From: Micromonospora sonchi
Lineage (GTDB): Bacteria > Actinomycetota > Actinomycetes > Mycobacteriales > Micromonosporaceae
Direction: 5' to 3'
Assembly (NCBI RefSeq): GCF_014646235.1
Contig: NZ_BMNB01000034.1
Span: forward strand, 1-64,000
DNA length: 64,000 bases
Shown: positions 6,487 through 15,800 of the stretch, piece after piece
Layout of the letters: each line of letters begins with the position of its first letter
Position numbering within the stretch: position 1 is the stretch's first letter
Notes under the pieces: generated by a model
What the model was told of the DNA's origin: nothing
Seen by the model: only the letters and a program-made list of their open reading frames with translations
Database searches by the model: none
Program-made: the position numbers and the translations under genes

Positions 6487-8156
6487 TCGGCTCCTTCTCG
6501 CGCCCCGGCGCTCGCCCCGGCTCCGGTGCCGGCCGGCGCTCCAGCCCCGGTCGCGGCATCGGCCCGCTGGTCACCGCCGATCGCGGACACCAGCTCGGCG
6601 AACTCGGCAGCGAACCCGGGATGTTCGGTACGCGGCAAACCCGCCACCTCGACCAAACTACTACCGCCCGTCGGAGATCCACTGCCCGGGTCGCCGGAAC
6701 CAGCCGGCAGCACCCGCACGAAGACCCGCCGGCGCCGGACGAAGAGCGAACCCATCAACCCGAGCACCAGTCCGACGGAGCTGACCAGCAGCAGTGCCGC
6801 ACCCGGGTCGTGGCGCACGGACAGGACGATGTACGGCTCGGTGCCCAGGAACTCGAGCGTGGTGCCGTCGCCCAGCGTCCAGCTCTCCCCCACCCGCAGC
6901 TCCTTCGTGCCGATCTCGGTGAGCCGGCCGTTGCGGACCTGCCGCTGGTCGAGCTGGTAGACCGAGCCGGGGATCCCGCCGTCCAGGCCCAGGTTGCCCC
7001 GGTAGGCCACCAGGCCGAGCAGCGGGTTCTGCTCGGCCGGGTGCTCCGACCGGCTGAACGGGGGTTTCTGCGGGGCGGTCGGCAGGTAGAGGCCGGAGAA
7101 GGCCATCTGGAGGTTCGGGTCCCGCTCGCCGGTGTCCGGGTTGACGTTGGCGTCGGGGAAGGCGGCCAGCCCTTCACTGGTCAGCCCGATGTCGCCGTTG
7201 CTGAGGAAGGGCACGGCGCTGTGCTGGCTGTTGCCGAACCGGTCGGTGTAGCGGATCACCGGGGCGTACCCGTGCCCGAGCAGGTAGACGTTCGCGCCGT
7301 CGAGCCGCAGCGGCGAGTTGACCGAGAACTCCGCCGGGCGGGGCGAGCCGCCGTCCTCGTCGACGGTCACCTTCGCGTTGTAGGAGGAGGGCTGGCCGCT
7401 GGGCAGGAAGCGGGCGTCGAAATCGTCCAGCCGCATGCAGAAGCGCGGCAGGTCGTCGCCGACGCGCGGACCGAACGACGCCTCGGCGTACTGCTGACCG
7501 GTGTTGCAGAAGACGTGGTCCGCGCCGGCGACGAGCAGCCGGTTGCCGTGCCAGCCGTACCAGGAGCCGAGCGCGACCCCGACCAGCACCACCACCATTG
7601 AGGTGTGGAAGATCAGGTTGCCGGTCTCCTTGAGGTAGCCCTTCTCGGCGGAGACCTCGTCGCCGCGGACCACCACCCGCCACCGTCGGCGTCGCAGCGT
7701 CTCGGCGATCGCCACCGCGCCGCCGTCCGGGGCCGGCAGCACCGCGTGTTGCGGCAGCCGTTCCAGCCGCCTCGGTACGGCCGGCGGCTTGGCGCGCAGC
7801 GCCCGGACGTGGTCGCGCAGCCGGGGCGTGATGCACCCGATCAGCGAGGTGAACAGCAGCAGGTAGATCGCGGAGAACCAGACCGAGCTGAACGCCTCGA
7901 AGGCACCGATCCGGTCCAGCCACGGAGCCAGATCCGGGTGCTCGGTGAAGAAGTCGCGTACGTCCTCCGGGTTGACGCCGCGCTGCGGCAGCACCGAGCC
8001 GGGAATGGCGGCGACCGCGAGCAGGAAGAGCAACACCAGTGCGGTACGCATGCTGGTCAGCTGCCGCCACGAGTTGCGCAGCAGGGCCAGCAACGGGTTG
8101 GGGCGGCGCCGGGGTGCCTGCGCCGGCGTGCCCGGCCGGTCGTCCACGGCGGTCAT
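6483..8156 (-). CDS. resB: cytochrome c biogenesis protein ResB
   Basis: A 557-residue protein; the ATG at 8156 overlaps the ccdA stop (TGATG). An open frame extends further upstream but only antisense to ccdA. The N-terminus carries the ResB signature, a first membrane helix after LLRNSWRQLTSMRTALVLLF, then paired helices, a large extracytoplasmic domain (about 190-440) and a final helix near 460-485. ResB partners CcsB in haem delivery and apocytochrome binding. The C-terminal tail after the last helix is a low-complexity Gly/Ala/Pro stretch. Its place in ccdA-resB-ccsB supports the call strongly. Confidence 0.93.
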   Translation of the reverse strand: MTAVDDRPGTPAQAPRRRPNPLLALLRNSWRQLTSMRTALVLLFLLAVAAIPGSVLPQRGVNPEDVRDFFTEHPDLAPWLDRIGAFEAFSSVWFSAIYLLLFTSLIGCITPRLRDHVRALRAKPPAVPRRLERLPQHAVLPAPDGGAVAIAETLRRRRWRVVVRGDEVSAEKGYLKETGNLIFHTSMVVVLVGVALGSWYGWHGNRLLVAGADHVFCNTGQQYAEASFGPRVGDDLPRFCMRLDDFDARFLPSGQPSSYNAKVTVDEDGGSPRPAEFSVNSPLRLDGANVYLLGHGYAPVIRYTDRFGNSQHSAVPFLSNGDIGLTSEGLAAFPDANVNPDTGERDPNLQMAFSGLYLPTAPQKPPFSRSEHPAEQNPLLGLVAYRGNLGLDGGIPGSVYQLDQRQVRNGRLTEIGTKELRVGESWTLGDGTTLEFLGTEPYIVLSVRHDPGAALLLVSSVGLVLGLMGSLFVRRRRVFVRVLPAGSGDPGSGSPTGGSSLVEVAGLPRTEHPGFAAEFAELVSAIGGDQRADAATGAGAPAGTGAGASAGAREGAE

Positions 8157-9085
8157 CAGATGCTCACCTCGCCGGTGCCGAAGGTGGTCTGCAGCCAGAT
8201 CACCACGTTCGTCCAGCCGCCGGTGACCAGCGCCAGGCCGATCATGATCAGCAGGGCACCACCGATCCGGGTGACCCAGCGACTGTGTCGTCGTACCGTC
8301 CGGAAGACGCCGAGCAGGCGCTCGAAGCCCAGCCCGAAGATGATGAACGGGATCCCCAACCCGAGGCAGTACGCCACGGCCAGCACCAGCGCCCGGTCCA
8401 TCTGCCCGCTGGTGGTGGCCATGCCGAGCACGGCGGCCAGGGTGGGCCCGGTGCACGGGATCCAGCTCAGCGCGAACACCGCGCCCAGCACCGGGGCGCC
8501 GGCCAGGCCGGCCGCGGGCAGCCGGTTGATCCGAAGCTCACGCTGGAACCCGGGCAGCGCACCGAGGTAGCCCAACCCGAGCACGACGACGAGGCCGCCG
8601 ATGACGATCTCCAGCGTGCGCTCGTAGTCGAAGAAGACCCGGCCGATGCCGCTGAACAGGATCGCGGTGGCGGTGAAAACGGCGGTGAACCCGGCGATGA
8701 AGAGCAGCGTCCCGGCGAGCACCCGGCCCTTCACCGCCCGGCCGGTCCGGGCGTGCTCGCGTACCGCCGTACCCACGCCGCCGCTTTCGGCGCCGGCGCG
8801 CGTCGGCTCGCCGGCGGCGGCTGCGGTGTCGCGCGTCGGCTCGCCGGCGGCGGCTGCGGTGTTAACAGGGGGCCCTTCCTCTACCGCAGGCGTTAATAGG
8901 GTGCCCTTCCTTTCACCTCGGTGTTCGAGGTCGGCACCGGCGAGGCCGGTGACGTAGGAGAGGTAGCCGGGCATCAGTGGGAGTACGCACGGCGACAGGA
9001 AGCTGACCAGGCCCGCCAGGGCCGCCGCGCCCATCGCCAGCAGCAGCGGGCCCGAGGTGGCGAGCTGGCCGAACGTCTCGCCCAT
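8156..9085 (-). CDS. ccdA: cytochrome c biogenesis protein CcdA (DsbD membrane domain)
   Basis: A 309-residue, six-helix membrane protein that carries electrons from cytoplasmic thioredoxin to extracytoplasmic thioredoxin-like proteins. The two redox Cys motifs are SPCVLPLMPGY (Cys33) and WIPCTGPTL. Unusually, the loop between helices 1 and 2 is enlarged by an in-frame dispersed repeat pair (8861-8913, read as KGTLLTPAVEEGPPVNT) and a duplicated 11-codon AAAAGEPTR block. It overlaps the lipoprotein gene upstream and resB downstream, so all are co-translated. Confidence 0.92.
   Translation of the reverse strand: MGETFGQLATSGPLLLAMGAAALAGLVSFLSPCVLPLMPGYLSYVTGLAGADLEHRGERKGTLLTPAVEEGPPVNTAAAAGEPTRDTAAAAGEPTRAGAESGGVGTAVREHARTGRAVKGRVLAGTLLFIAGFTAVFTATAILFSGIGRVFFDYERTLEIVIGGLVVVLGLGYLGALPGFQRELRINRLPAAGLAGAPVLGAVFALSWIPCTGPTLAAVLGMATTSGQMDRALVLAVAYCLGLGIPFIIFGLGFERLLGVFRTVRRHSRWVTRIGGALLIMIGLALVTGGWTNVVIWLQTTFGTGEVSI
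8797..8862 (-). repeat. 33-bp tandem duplication inside ccdA
   Basis: Two exact 33-bp copies (8797-8829 and 8830-8862) encode the 11-residue block TAAAAGEPTR plus one residue, twice. They lie directly beside the in-frame dispersed repeat in the same loop of CcdA. A whole number of codons keeps the frame. It looks like slippage in a tolerant linker. Confidence 0.85.
8861..8913 (-). repeat. paired dispersed repeat, copy 2, within ccdA
   Basis: Two units in the opposite orientation to copy 1: GTTAACAGGGGGCCCTTCCT (8861-8880) and CGTTAATAGGGTGCCCTTCC (8890-8909 region). The other copies lie between genes; this one is read through in frame as part of the CcdA cytoplasmic or periplasmic loop. Confidence 0.8.
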
Positions 9086-9660
9086 CAGCGCTGGCCGGCC
9101 GGCGCGGGCGACTCCGCGGCGACCCGCTCGACGATGGGTTGCAGGCCCTCCTGCCGGACCGCAGCCCGGATCACGGTGGCGATCCGGCCCTCCCGGTCGA
9201 GGATGACGGTGGCCGGGACGGTGTTCGGTGGGATGTCCATGGCGAGGGCGAGGCGACTGCCCGGGTCAAAGATGCTCGGGTAGCTGACCCGGCCTTCCTC
9301 GAAGGCGATCGCCTTGTCCCGGCTGTCCTGCACGTTGATGCCGAGGAAGGTCACCCCGGAATCCTTGGTCGCCTGGTAGGTGCCCTCCAGGTCGTCGGCC
9401 TCCGCACGGCACGGCGCGCACCAGGAACCCCAGAAGTTGACCACCACGACCTGACCGCGCTGCTCCGCCACGTCGTACGACCCGCCCTTGAGCAGCTCGC
9501 CGGTGATCCTGGGAGCCCCCGAGCGCTGGTCCGGGCGACATTCCACGATGCCGTCGACGTTGTCACACTCCGGCTTCCCGCCGTCACCGAAGCAGCCGGC
9601 CAGGAGCAGCGTGGCGGTCACGGCGGCGAACAGGCCGGCGGCCAGCCTCCGGGCAGCCAT
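9085..9660 (-). CDS. TlpA/ResA-like thiol-disulfide lipoprotein
   Basis: A 191-residue exported lipoprotein. The signal peptide ends in a lipobox LLLAGC, giving lipidated Cys23. The thioredoxin-fold active site is WGSWCAPC (Cys81, Cys84), matching the TlpA/ResA family that reduces apocytochrome c before haem attachment, using electrons from CcdA. The ATG at 9660 overlaps the stop of the upstream phosphatase (TGATG); an open frame runs further but antisense-like. A Cys pair at 32 and 41 lies before the fold. It overlaps ccdA, its likely electron donor. Confidence 0.88.
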   Translation of the reverse strand: MAARRLAAGLFAAVTATLLLAGCFGDGGKPECDNVDGIVECRPDQRSGAPRITGELLKGGSYDVAEQRGQVVVVNFWGSWCAPCRAEADDLEGTYQATKDSGVTFLGINVQDSRDKAIAFEEGRVSYPSIFDPGSRLALAMDIPPNTVPATVILDREGRIATVIRAAVRQEGLQPIVERVAAESPAPAGQR

Positions 9661-10307
9661 CAGGCCCCCTTGGCCGTCCGCCCGGTCGGCGACATCGCCA
9701 CCAGGTGCGCGGCGGGTTCGGAATAGCCGATGCCGACGACCTTGGCGCCGTCGAAGTGGAAGGTGGTGAGCGAGGCCAGCCCGCACTGCCGGCGGCGCGG
9801 GTCGTGCCAGAGCCGCTTGCGCTCGACGTGCCGGCGCAGCGTCCAGATCGGCAACTGGTGTGACACGAGCACCGCCTCGCGTCCCTCGGCGGCGACCCGG
9901 GCGGCGTGCAGAGCGGCGAACATCCGCTCGGCGATCACCCGGTACGCCTCGCCCCAGGAGGGGGTGACCGGGTCGCGCAGCACCCACCAGTTGCGGGGGT
10001 CACGGAAGGAACCGTCGCCGGGGGAAACCTTCTTGCCCTCGAACCAGTTGGCGCTCTCGATCAGTCGTTCGTCCACCCCGACGGGCAGCCCGAACTGGGC
10101 GGCGACGGGTTCGGCGGTCTGCTGGGCGCGTTCCAGCGGGCTGGCCACCACGTGCACGACCTCGCGGTCGGCGAGCCCCTGCGCGGCGGCCTTGGCCATC
10201 TGGACACCCAGCTCGCTGAGGCGGAACCCGGGCAGTCGGCCGTAGAGGATGCCATCCGGATTGTGCACCTCGCCGTGCCGAAGCACGTGGACCACCGTCT
10301 TGCTCAC
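9660..10307 (-). CDS. histidine phosphatase family protein (phosphoglycerate mutase-like)
   Basis: A 215-residue cytoplasmic protein with the N-terminal RHGE motif (VVHVLRHGEVHNPDG), where His11 would be phosphorylated, and a second catalytic His in VLVSHQLPIWTL. Such enzymes remove phosphate from sugars, nucleotides or cofactor intermediates. The substrate is unknown, but the gene is regularly found between hemL and the cytochrome c maturation genes in actinomycetes, as here. It overlaps the TlpA-like gene. Its upstream flank is filled by a triplicated 60-bp repeat, which separates it from hemL. Confidence 0.85.
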   Translation of the reverse strand: MSKTVVHVLRHGEVHNPDGILYGRLPGFRLSELGVQMAKAAAQGLADREVVHVVASPLERAQQTAEPVAAQFGLPVGVDERLIESANWFEGKKVSPGDGSFRDPRNWWVLRDPVTPSWGEAYRVIAERMFAALHAARVAAEGREAVLVSHQLPIWTLRRHVERKRLWHDPRRRQCGLASLTTFHFDGAKVVGIGYSEPAAHLVAMSPTGRTAKGA

Positions 10308-10321
10308 CGCGGTGCCCCCTT

Positions 10322-10491
10322 CGTTCGCGACTGCGGGGCTCGCAAAACCGGCTCACTCCTCGCGCTCACCGGGCCCATCTCCGTTCGCGACTGCGGGGCT
10401 CGCAAAACCGGCTCACTCCTCGCGCTCACCGGGCCCATCTCCGTTCGCGACTGCGGGGCTCGCAAGACCGGCTCACTCCTCGCGCTCACCA
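10322..10491. repeat. three tandem copies of a 60-bp repeat between hemL and the phosphatase gene
   Basis: The copies start at 10322, 10382 and 10442. The first two are nearly identical over 60 bp; the third matches for about 50 bp with one change (AAAA to AAGA). On the minus strand all three stay open in one frame, reading SARSEPVLRAPQSRTEMGP each time, because 60 is a multiple of 3. The array fills the whole hemL-phosphatase gap. Confidence 0.9.
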
Positions 10492-11829
10492 CTACCCCCC
10501 TGTACCTGCCGCTGCCGCCGCATCGGCCGCCGCCGGCAGGGCCGCGGCGATCTGTTCCAGGGCGGCGTCGTCGATCGCCGCCGAGACGAACCAGGACTCG
10601 AACGCGCTCGGCGGGAGATACACCCCGGCGGCGAGCATCGCGTGGAAGAACGCCTTGAACGCGGGCACCTGCTGGGCCCGGGCGCTGTCGTAGTCGACCA
10701 CGTCGGCGTCGGTGAAGAAGATCGAGAACATGTTGCCCGCGTACGACAGCCGATGCGGGACACCGGCGGCGGCCAGCGCGTCTGCGGCGAGCCGGCCCAC
10801 CAGGGCGGCGGTGTCGTCCAGCCGACGGTAGAGCGCGTCGTCGGCCAACCGCAGGGTGGTCAGCCCGGCCGCGCAGGCCAGCGGGTTACCGGAGAGGGTG
10901 CCGGCCTGGTAGACCGGGCCGGCGGGAGCCAGTCGCGACATGATCTCCGCGCGCCCGCCGAACGCCGCGGCGGGCAGCCCACCACCCATGACCTTGCCGT
11001 ACGTCCACAGGTCCGCGTCGACCGGATCGAGGCCGTGCCAGCCGGAGCGGGACACCCGGAAGCCCGTCATCACCTCGTCGATGATGAGCAGCGCGCCGTG
11101 CGCGTGGGCGATCCGGGCCAACTCGCCGTTGAACCCGTCCCGGGGGGCGACGACGCCCATGTTGCCCGGCGCCGCCTCGGTGATCACGGCGGCGATGTGC
11201 TGGCCCTCGGCGGCGAACGCCTCCTCGACCGCGGCGATGTCGTTGTACGGCAGCACGATGGTCTCGCTGGCCGCCGCGCCGGTGACGCCGGGCGAGTCGG
11301 GCAGCCCGAGGGTGGCCACGCCGGAACCGGCCGAGGCGAGCAGCGCGTCGACGTGCCCGTGGTAGCAACCGGCGAACTTGATGATCTTTGAGCGGCCGGT
11401 GTAGCCCCGGGCCAGCCGGATCGCCGACATGGTCGCCTCGGTGCCCGAGTTGACCAGCCGGAGCTGCTCGACCGGGGTGCGCTCGATAATCTCGGCGGCC
11501 AGCTCGACCTCGCCCGGGGTGGGCGTACCGAAGCTGGTGCCCTTCGCGGCGGCGGCCTGCACGGCGGCCACCACCTCGGGGTGGGCGTGGCCGAGGATCA
11601 GCGGGCCCCAGGAGCAGACCAGGTCGACGTAGCGCCGCCCGTCGGCGTCGTGGAGCCAGGGCCCCTCACCCCGGACCATGAAGCGTGGTGTGCCGCCGAC
11701 CGCCTGGAAGGCGCGCACAGGGGAGTTCACCCCGCCCGGCACGATGGCGCGAGCGCGGTCGAACAGGGCTGCTGAGGCCGGCGCGTCGACCGGATAACGG
11801 TCGGAGCCGGCGGAAAACACCTCGGTCAC
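10492..11829 (-). CDS. hemL: glutamate-1-semialdehyde 2,1-aminomutase
   Basis: A 445-residue fold-type I PLP enzyme that makes 5-aminolevulinate in the C5 haem pathway. Landmarks: PGGVNSPVRAF near the N-terminus, the phosphate-binding SGTEATMSAIRLAR (128-141), IIDEVMTGFRVS with the PLP-ring Asp (249-260), and the Schiff-base Lys279 in TYGKVMGGGLP. Length is close to the family norm. It is the first gene of the minus-strand block leading into cytochrome c maturation, linking haem supply to haem use. The triplicated 60-bp repeat begins at its stop. Confidence 0.95.
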   Translation of the reverse strand: MTEVFSAGSDRYPVDAPASAALFDRARAIVPGGVNSPVRAFQAVGGTPRFMVRGEGPWLHDADGRRYVDLVCSWGPLILGHAHPEVVAAVQAAAAKGTSFGTPTPGEVELAAEIIERTPVEQLRLVNSGTEATMSAIRLARGYTGRSKIIKFAGCYHGHVDALLASAGSGVATLGLPDSPGVTGAAASETIVLPYNDIAAVEEAFAAEGQHIAAVITEAAPGNMGVVAPRDGFNGELARIAHAHGALLIIDEVMTGFRVSRSGWHGLDPVDADLWTYGKVMGGGLPAAAFGGRAEIMSRLAPAGPVYQAGTLSGNPLACAAGLTTLRLADDALYRRLDDTAALVGRLAADALAAAGVPHRLSYAGNMFSIFFTDADVVDYDSARAQQVPAFKAFFHAMLAAGVYLPPSAFESWFVSAAIDDAALEQIAAALPAAADAAAAAGTGG

Positions 11830-11968
11830 GATGTGGCCATTGTGTCAGCGCCTGAGGCCGGATCGGCAGGCACCCCTGATCAGGGTTACCAGGCTCACCT
11901 GCGGCACACCGACGGGCGACCACTCGCCTCGACAGGTCGGGCGCGCGAGATCGCGATAGGCTGGCCAG

Positions 11969-12304
11969 GTGGATCGTGCCGAACTGTCCATCACCGTACA
12001 CCGGACGGGTGACGAAGCCGTACTGCGCCTCGCCGGTGAGATCGACATGCTCACGGCCGCCCAGCTGTCGACAATCGTCAATGAGGTTATCGCCGAGCCG
12101 CCACCCCGGATCGTGCTCGACCTCGGCGGAGTCACCTTCTGCGACTCGCAGGGCCTCGGCACTCTGGTGGTCCTCAGCCGCAAGGCCAGCCACGCGCAGA
12201 GCCTGCTGATCCTGACCAACGTCGGCGACTTCCTGCTCCGCGTCCTGGACATCACCGGCCTCCGCAGCGCCCTGATGATCCGCAACAACACCCCCACCCC
12301 CTGA
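11969..12304 (+). CDS. STAS domain anti-anti-sigma factor
   Basis: A 111-residue STAS domain from a GTG at 11969. The conserved loop FCDSQGLGTLV puts Ser60 at the site phosphorylated by RsbW-type kinases in partner switching. It binds an anti-sigma kinase when unphosphorylated. It diverges from hemL across 139 bp and ends 7 bp before the converging response regulator. The SpoIIE/RsbW-type fusion 5 kb away (17402-19489) is a natural partner, but there are several such proteins in the window, so pairing is inferred. Confidence 0.85.
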   Translation: MDRAELSITVHRTGDEAVLRLAGEIDMLTAAQLSTIVNEVIAEPPPRIVLDLGGVTFCDSQGLGTLVVLSRKASHAQSLLILTNVGDFLLRVLDITGLRSALMIRNNTPTP

Positions 12305-12310
12305 TCGGGG

Positions 12311-12880
12311 TCAGTCGGGGGTCGCGCCCCAGCGGGCCTGTTCCAGGAGGGCCAGGGCGCGGGAGATCGCGTCGGGTTCGGGAGCCTCCTCGGCGGCGCG
12401 GAGGAGGGCGCTGGCCTCGTCCACCGCGTCGGTGAGCAGTCGCCACTGGGCGTCGCGTTCCCGCACCATCTCCGACTGCACCGCCAACTGCCGGGTCTTG
12501 GTCCACAACTCGACGAAGACGGACACCTTGGCCCGCAGCACCCAGGGGTCGAACGGCTTGGTCAGGTAGTCCACCGCGCCGACCGCGTAGCCGCGCAGGG
12601 CCAGTTGGGCGTCCCGGTCGGCGGCGGTCAGGAAAATGATCGGTACGTGCCGGGTGCGCTCCCGCCGCTTGATGTGGCTGGCCGTCTCGAAGCCGTCCAT
12701 GTCCGGCATCTGGGCGTCCAGCAGGATCACCGCGAAATCGTCGACCAGCAGCTGCTTCAGCGCCGCCTCCCCGCTCTCCACTGCGACCGACTGCACCGGC
12801 AGTCCCTGGAGGATCGCCTCCAGAGCCATCAGGTTCTCCCGGCGGTCATCGACCAGCAGCGCCTTCGCCACCTGCGTCAC
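12311..12880 (-). CDS. response regulator with C-terminal helical output
   Basis: A 189-residue protein. The receiver domain (1-125) has the acidic pair Asp11-Asp12, phospho-acceptor Asp55 in LLDAQMPDMDG, Thr in FLTAAD and the TKP Lys. After it comes about 60 residues of charged helix with no DNA-binding domain (MVRERDAQWRLLTDAVDEA). It overlaps the 3' end of the poly-HAMP kinase gene by 4 bp, so the kinase is its likely phosphodonor. An output through protein contact is inferred. Confidence 0.87.
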   Translation of the reverse strand: MTQVAKALLVDDRRENLMALEAILQGLPVQSVAVESGEAALKQLLVDDFAVILLDAQMPDMDGFETASHIKRRERTRHVPIIFLTAADRDAQLALRGYAVGAVDYLTKPFDPWVLRAKVSVFVELWTKTRQLAVQSEMVRERDAQWRLLTDAVDEASALLRAAEEAPEPDAISRALALLEQARWGATPD

Positions 12881-15800
12881 GAGCCCTCCTCGGTTCGGCT
12901 GCCGCTGATCCAGGAGCCCATCAACTCGATCAGCTCGTCCAGGTCGACCGGCTTGGTGATGTAGTCGCTGGCCCCGGCCGCGATCGCCGACTCCCGGTCA
13001 CCGGGCATCGCCTTGGCGGTCAGGAAGACGATGGGCAGCTCCGCGAAGCGGTGGTTACGGCGGATCTGCCGGGTCGTCTCGTACCCGTCCTGATCCGGCA
13101 TCATGGCATCCATCAGGACGATGTCCACCTCCGGGTGCTCGGCCAGCAGGCGCACCCCGTCGGTTCCGTTGTCGGCGTAGAGCACGGTCATGCCGTGCAG
13201 TTCCAGCGCGCTGGTCAGGGCGAAGACGTTACGCACGTCGTCGTCGACGATCAGTACGGTGGACCCGTCCAACTGGCGGGTCGTCGGTGCCTCCGGCCGT
13301 TGCGGCAGCAGCTCCATCGGCGGCATCAGCAGCGACGAGGGCAGGCCGGCCCGCTGCGGCGAGGGCGGTGCCGGCGCGACCACCGCGTCCGGCGCCAGCA
13401 CATCGGGCAGGTAGAGAGTGAACGTCGAGCCCTGGCCGGGCGCCGAGCTGACGGTGATCGTACCGCCGATCAGCCGGGCCAGATCCCGGCTGATCGACAG
13501 GCCCAGCCCGGTGCCGCCGTAGCGGCGGCTGGTGGTGCCGTCCGCCTGCTGGAACGCCTCGAAGATCAGCGACAGCTTGTCGTCGGAGATGCCGATCCCG
13601 GTGTCGATCACCGTGAACGCGATCACCTGCCGGGCGTTGGTCAGCGCCGGTACGTCGAAGACCGCGTGCTCCGGCGCCCGGGAGATGCGCAGCGTGACCG
13701 CGCCGTTGTCGGTGAACTTGACCGCGTTCGACAGCAGGTTGCGCAGGACCTGCTGGAGGCGCTGGGCGTCGGTGACCACCGCCGGCGGCAGGTCCTTGCT
13801 GATCCGTACCTGGAAGTCCAGGCCCTTCTCGTCGGCCTGCGGGGCGAACGCCTGCTCGACGTAGCCGCGGATCTCCGTGAACCGGACCTCGGTCGGCTCC
13901 ACGTCCATCCGACCCGCCTCGATCTTGGACAGGTCCAGGATGTCGTCGATCAGCGAGAGCAGGTCGGAACCGGCGCTGTGGATCGTGCGGGCGAACTCGG
14001 TCTGCTTCGGGGTCAGGTTGCGCTCCGAGTTCTCGGCGAGCAGCCGGGCCAGCAGCAGCAGGGAGTTCAGCGGCGTACGCAGCTCGTGGCTCATGTTCGC
14101 CAGGAATTCGGACTTGTACGCCGAGGCTCGGGTGAGCTGCTGCGCCTTGTCCTCCAGGCCGAGCCGGGCCAGTTCGATCTCCCGGTTCTGGGTCTCGATG
14201 TTCGCCTTCTGCTCGGACAGCAGCTTGGCCTTGTCCTCCAACTCGGCGTTGGTGCGCTGCAACTCCGCCGACTGCTCCTGCAACTCGTGCGCCAGCCGCT
14301 GGGACTGGGCGAGCAACTCCTCCGTACGACGGTTGGCCTGAATGGTGTTGACCGCGATGCCGATGGTGGAGACCAGTCGCTCCAGGAAGGCGAGGTGCAG
14401 CTCGGAGAAGGGCGTCACGCTGGCGAACTCGATCACGCCGAGCAGTTCGCCCTCGAAGAGCACCGGCAGCACGACCAGGTCCTGCGGCGGGGTGTCGGCC
14501 AGCCCCGACCGCAGCGTGATCCGGCTGTCCGGCACGGCACCGAGCCGGATGGTGCGCCGGGAGAGCGCGCTCTGCCCGACCAGCCCCTCGCCCGGCCCGA
14601 AGGTCACGTCGTGTCCCCGCGACACGTAGCCGTACGAGGCGGTCAACCGCAGCCGCATCACTCCCTCGGAGTGGTCCGCCAGGAAGAACGCGCCGAGCTG
14701 CGCGTCGACCAGTGGCGTCACCTCCATCATGATCATCCGGCAGACCTCGCCGAGGTCACGCTGGCCCTGGAGCAGACCGCCGATGCGGGCCAGGTTGGAG
14801 TCGAGCCAGCCCTGCTCGGCGTTCTTGTGGGTGGTCTCCCGGAGCGTGACGATCATCTGGTTGATGTTGTCCTTCAGCTCGGCGACCTCGCCCTGCGCCT
14901 TCACCGCGATTCGCTGGGTTAGGTCGCCCCGCGTCACCGACGTTGAGACCTCGGCGATCGCGCGCAGCTGGGTGGTCAGGGTGGAGGCGAGCTGGTTGAC
15001 GTTCTCGGTGAGGTCCCGCCAGGTGCCGGAGACGCCCTTGACCTGGGCCTGGCCGCCCAGCTTGCCCTCGATGCCGACCTCGCGGGCCACCCGGGTCACC
15101 TCGTCGGCGAAGGAGGAGAGCTGGTCCACCATCGTGTTGACGGTGTTCTTCAGCTCCAGGATCTCGCCCTGCGCGTCAACGGTGATCTTCTGCGACAGGT
15201 CGCCGTTCGCGACCGCCGTGGTGACCGAGGCGATGTTGCGGACCTGGCTGGTCAGGTTCGACGCCATCGAGTTGACGTTGTCGGTCAGGTCCCGCCAGGT
15301 GCCCGAGACGCCCTTGACCTCGGCCTGGCCGCCCAGCTCACCCTCGGTGCCCACCTCACGGGCCACCCGCGTCACCTCGTCGGCGAACGACGACAGCTGA
15401 TCCACCATCGTGTTCACCGTCGACTTCAGCTCCAGGATCTCACCCCGGGCATCCACCGTGATCTTCTGCGACAGGTCACCCTTCGCCACCGCCGTCGAGA
15501 CCTGGGCGATGTTCCGCACCTGGGCGGTCAGGTTCGACGCCATCGAGTTCACGTTGTCGGTCAGGTCCCGCCAGGTCCCGGCCACCCCGCGGACCTGCGC
15601 CTGGCCGCCGAGCTTGCCCTCGGTGCCCACCTCACGGGCCACCCGCGTCACCTCGTCGGCGAACGACGACAGCTGATCCACCATCGTGTTCACCGTCGAC
15701 TTCAGCTCCAGGATCTCACCCCGGGCATCCACCGTGATCTTCTGCGACAGGTCACCCTTTGCCACCGCGGTGGTGACCGAGGCGATGTTACGGACCTGGC

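Noticed and set aside
5308..6960. Plus-strand ORF opposite ccsB and resB
   Set aside because: Antisense shadow with His/Arg/Gln-rich sequence; both real genes have clear family motifs on the other strand.
10322..10491. CRISPR array
   Set aside because: The repeat units are contiguous, with no unique spacers, and no cas genes are nearby.
10304..10492. 62-codon ORF formed by the triplicated repeat
   Set aside because: It arises from a 60-bp repeat that happens to lack stops; recorded as a repeat because no start signal or independent conservation can be seen.
13051..14922. Plus-strand ORF of 623 codons opposite the hybrid kinase
   Set aside because: A shadow frame caused by strong G/C third positions; composition is Arg/Gln/Gly-rich and motifs are absent.
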